A stretch of 8,145 nucleotides of DNA from Candidatus Proendomicrobium guianensium. Its GTDB lineage: Bacteria; Elusimicrobiota; Endomicrobiia; Endomicrobiales; Endomicrobiaceae. A program made the translations under genes and the position numbers. The notes beneath the pieces are model-generated. The model did not search any database, was not told the origin of the DNA, and was given only the letters and a program-made list of their open reading frames with translations. The stretch lies in the NCBI GenBank assembly GCA_009785775.1, contig WQVR01000032.1, positions 1-8,145 on the forward strand, given 5' to 3'. Of this stretch, positions 6,226 to 8,145 are shown piece by piece (position 1 is the first letter of the stretch; each line of letters begins with the position of its first letter).

Positions 6226-7005
6226 TTATAAACCTAAAACATCTTTCATTGTATAAAGCCCTGCTGGTTTTCCTTCAAGCCACACTGCAGCCCTAACAGC
6301 ACCGTTAGCAAAATTATCGCGCGATTGCGCCATATGGGTAAGTTCTAAACGTTCTCCGTTGCCTACAAGGTAAACGGTATGCTCGCCAACAATATCTCCG
6401 CCGCGCACTGCCATTACGCCTATTTCGTTTTTGTCACGCTCGCCTATTATACCTTCACGCCCGTATAAAAAATGCGTACCGCCGCGAGCCTGTGCTGCCA
6501 CTTCGGCAAGTTTTGCCGCTGTGCCAGAGGGAGAGTCTTTCTTTTTATTATGGTGAAGTTCTACAATTTCAATATCATACCCCGGCATTTTTTTTACGGC
6601 TTCTTCTACCAACTTAAAAAGCACATTAACGCCTACAGACATATTAGGCGAAAACACCACGGGTATTTTTTTTGAGGATTCTACAATAACTTGTTTTTGT
6701 GCTTCCGAAAAACCCGTTGTGCCAATAACTATACCTACATTTGCTTTTACGCAGGCTTCAATATTTTTCAATGTGGCTTCTATGGAAGTAAAATCTATTA
6801 AAACATCGCTTTGGGAAAGAGCTTCATCTATTTTTTCGGATGAAAACACATACATGTGTGGCATATCTAAAGTATGTACTTCTTTGCCTACATATTCATG
6901 TCCTGAATGTTCAATTCCTACTGGAATTGGTATTGCACTATCTGCGGCAGATTTACGTATAGCTTCTCCCATACGTCCCATTGCACCCGCTAATACTATT
7001 CTCAT
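6226..7005 (-). CDS. dapB: 4-hydroxy-tetrahydrodipicolinate reductase (DapB)
   Basis: This enzyme reduces the DapA product to tetrahydrodipicolinate with NAD(P)H; cytoplasmic. The 259 residues are family-typical. The Rossmann fold starts with IVLAGAMGRMG (3-13), followed by DFTS (71-74) and GTTG (95-98), which contact the cofactor. SPNMSVGVN (119-127) leads into the C-terminal substrate domain. The signature ELHHNKKKDSPSGTA (149-163) holds H151, H152 and K155, equivalent to the E. coli catalytic His-His-Lys set, and the PSGTA substrate loop. VRGGDIVGEHTV (200-211) and the final ARG-type region complete the domain. The ATG at 7003-7005 follows an AGAGGT site (7011-7016) that touches the dapA stop codon; the gap to dapA is only 10 bp, so the two are almost certainly cotranslated from one mRNA. 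Its product is the substrate of the neighbouring DapL. Confidence 0.97.
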   Translation of the reverse strand: MRIVLAGAMGRMGEAIRKSAADSAIPIPVGIEHSGHEYVGKEVHTLDMPHMYVFSSEKIDEALSQSDVLIDFTSIEATLKNIEACVKANVGIVIGTTGFSEAQKQVIVESSKKIPVVFSPNMSVGVNVLFKLVEEAVKKMPGYDIEIVELHHNKKKDSPSGTAAKLAEVAAQARGGTHFLYGREGIIGERDKNEIGVMAVRGGDIVGEHTVYLVGNGERLELTHMAQSRDNFANGAVRAAVWLEGKPAGLYTMKDVLGL

Positions 7006-7015
7006 AACAAACCTC

Positions 7016-7891
7016 TTATACCTTAAGTCCGTAATTTTTTAAAGCTTCGACAAGTTTTGCTTTATTAGCTTCTTCCATTTCGCACATGGGGAGCCTTACT
7101 TCTGCCTCGCAATGCCCAAGCAAGCTCATAGCCGTTTTTATAGGCTGCGGGTTAGTTTCAATAAACATTGCTTTTGCAAGCGGCAGCATTTTTAAGTGCA
7201 GTTCTTTAGCTTTTTTTGTGTCGCCTACCTTAAACGCTTTTACCATGCTTACTACGTCTTGCGGAATAATATTTGATAAAACTGACACAACGCCCAAACC
7301 GCCAACCGCCATTAAAGGCAGGGTTAATGTGTCATCCCCTGAAATTACCGACATTTCAGGGTTAGCGCATATAACCTGACCCATTTGCTCAAGATTGCCT
7401 GAAGCTTCTTTAACGCTTACTATGTTTTTGCAATCGTGCGCTAATTTAGTTAGCGTAGAGGTTTCTACGTTTACGCCTGTACGGCTTGCAATATTGTAAA
7501 TCATTATTGGGATATCCACAGAGTCGGCTATTTTTTTAAAGTGCAAATACAAGCCTTTTTGCGTGGGTTTGTTGTAGTATGGCGTAACTATTAAAGCGCC
7601 GTCTGCGCCCACTTTTTTTGCGTGTGCTGTAAAACGCAAGGCTTCGTCGGTAGAGTTAGAGCCAGTGCCGGCAAGCACCTGCATTTTGCCTTTAGCGCGG
7701 GCAACAGAAAATTCTATTATTTCTTCGTGTTCGTCATAGGTTAAGGTAGGGCTTTCGCCTGTTGTGCCGCAAGGCACAATAGCGTCAACGCCGTTTGCGT
7801 GCTGAAAAGCTATATTTTTTTCCAAGGCGTCATAGTCTACTTTGCCGTTTTTGAAAGGCGTAACTATCGCAGTGAGTACACCTGAAAACAT
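7016..7891 (-). CDS. dapA: 4-hydroxy-tetrahydrodipicolinate synthase (DapA)
   Basis: This enzyme condenses pyruvate with aspartate semialdehyde, the first step unique to the diaminopimelate/lysine branch; a cytoplasmic TIM-barrel lyase. The 291 residues match the family (about 292). GVLTAIVTPF (4-13) opens the barrel. PCGTTGESPTL (40-50) has the T43-T44 pair, VTPYYNKP (102-109) contributes Y106, and IYNIASRTG (131-139) contributes Y132 and R137. VSVKEASG (158-165) contains the Schiff-base lysine K161. These are all positions expected for true DHDPS rather than N-acetylneuraminate lyase or KDG aldolase paralogues, and the dapB and dapF neighbours agree. Allosteric control by lysine is common in gram-negative enzymes but cannot be judged from sequence alone. 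The ATG at 7889-7891 follows AAGGGGAA (7896-7903) by four bases. It ends in TAA, 10 bp before dapB. Confidence 0.97.
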   Translation of the reverse strand: MFSGVLTAIVTPFKNGKVDYDALEKNIAFQHANGVDAIVPCGTTGESPTLTYDEHEEIIEFSVARAKGKMQVLAGTGSNSTDEALRFTAHAKKVGADGALIVTPYYNKPTQKGLYLHFKKIADSVDIPIMIYNIASRTGVNVETSTLTKLAHDCKNIVSVKEASGNLEQMGQVICANPEMSVISGDDTLTLPLMAVGGLGVVSVLSNIIPQDVVSMVKAFKVGDTKKAKELHLKMLPLAKAMFIETNPQPIKTAMSLLGHCEAEVRLPMCEMEEANKAKLVEALKNYGLKV

Positions 7892-7925
7892 TATATTCCC
7901 CTTATAAAACTTTATTTTATATAAA

Positions 7926-8145
7926 CTAAATTACAACTTCTCCCTTAAAGCTTACTACGGCGGGTCCTTCTAAGTAAACGTTTGTAACATTTACCTTACC
8001 TTTGGTTTTTGTTATATCGAAAGAAACTTTAAGGTTGTCTCCACCGCGGGCGGTAATATTAACGGGAGACTTCACAAAGCCTTTTATACCGCTTATGCAA
8101 GCCGAAGCCGTTACGCCCGTACCGCAGGCAAGGGTTTCACCCTCA
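7926..8145 (-). CDS. dapF: Diaminopimelate epimerase (DapF), C-terminal part, cut by window edge
   Basis: This enzyme converts LL-DAP, the product of DapL, to meso-DAP for peptidoglycan and lysine; a cofactor-independent, two-cysteine epimerase. Only the last 72 complete codons are inside the window; the start lies beyond the right edge. The visible part begins EGETLACGTGVTA, where the Cys in ACGTG is the second catalytic cysteine and its surrounding loop binds the substrate carboxylate. The rest is the closing beta structure, with ARGGDNLKVSF and the typical ending VYLEGPAVVSFKGEVVI followed by TAG at 7926-7928. In many DapF proteins this end reads LTGPA-VFEGE, which this closely parallels. 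The gap to dapA is 34 bp and AT-rich, so the dap genes probably form one transcript that enters the window from the right. Confidence 0.93.
   Translation of the reverse strand, partial: EGETLACGTGVTASACISGIKGFVKSPVNITARGGDNLKVSFDITKTKGKVNVTNVYLEGPAVVSFKGEVVI

Noticed and set aside
951..7379. Plus-strand open frames of 62-108 codons (for example 1539-1820, 1927-2214, 4066-4392, 6719-7042, 7086-7379)
   Set aside because: All except the one at 2840-3040 lie wholly inside confidently identified minus-strand genes; that one spans the panC 3' end, the 26-bp gap and the start of the HAMP gene. None shows a domain, and they are explained as antisense shadows of the real coding frames.
7903..7921. 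AT-only inverted repeat TATAAAA/TTTTATA in the dapF-dapA gap
   Set aside because: A 7-bp stem of A-T pairs is too weak for a terminator and is expected by chance in AT-rich DNA. A TATAAA-like -10 here has no correctly spaced -35.

Overview
This window carries a run of ten co-directional genes, all on the minus strand. It therefore reads from right (position 8145) to left (position 1), and the genes at both ends are cut by the window. Nearly every gene is a recognisable housekeeping enzyme. The DNA is AT-rich with scattered GCGC-rich codons. The use of an LL-diaminopimelate aminotransferase (DapL) rather than the acylated DAP routes fits an anaerobic, gram-negative-type bacterium. By general resemblance I lean towards Elusimicrobiota (Elusimicrobium/Endomicrobium-like), but this is an impression, held at about 0.4, and the window has no marker gene that settles it.

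In transcription order the genes are: the 3' end of dapF (7926-8145), dapA (7016-7891), dapB (6226-7005), dapL (5049-6212), folK (4561-5055), panB (3754-4530), panC (2914-3735), a small two-helix membrane protein with a HAMP domain and no output domain (2360-2887), nadB (669-2228) and the first 217 codons of uvrA (1-653). From dapF to the HAMP gene the genes are separated by at most 34 bp, or overlap (dapL/folK share 7 bp). They are probably one transcription unit. The only real intergenic space is the 131 bp between the HAMP gene and nadB. It is almost filled by a nested, imperfect inverted repeat (2245-2360) that is not an intrinsic terminator. nadB and uvrA are separated by only 15 bp.

Functionally, dapA-dapB-dapL-dapF supply meso-diaminopimelate for peptidoglycan and lysine. 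folK makes a folate precursor. panB, which uses the folate cofactor 5,10-methylene-THF, and panC make pantothenate. nadB begins NAD synthesis from aspartate. A common thread is aspartate: DapA uses aspartate semialdehyde, PanC uses beta-alanine (usually made from aspartate) and NadB oxidises aspartate. The partner genes panD, nadA, nadC and the other folate genes are not in the window. uvrA (nucleotide excision repair) is unrelated in function.

I found no mobile element, CRISPR array, tRNA, rRNA or convincing new multi-gene system. The items most worth a second look are the large inverted repeat at 2245-2360 and the orphan HAMP protein beside it.
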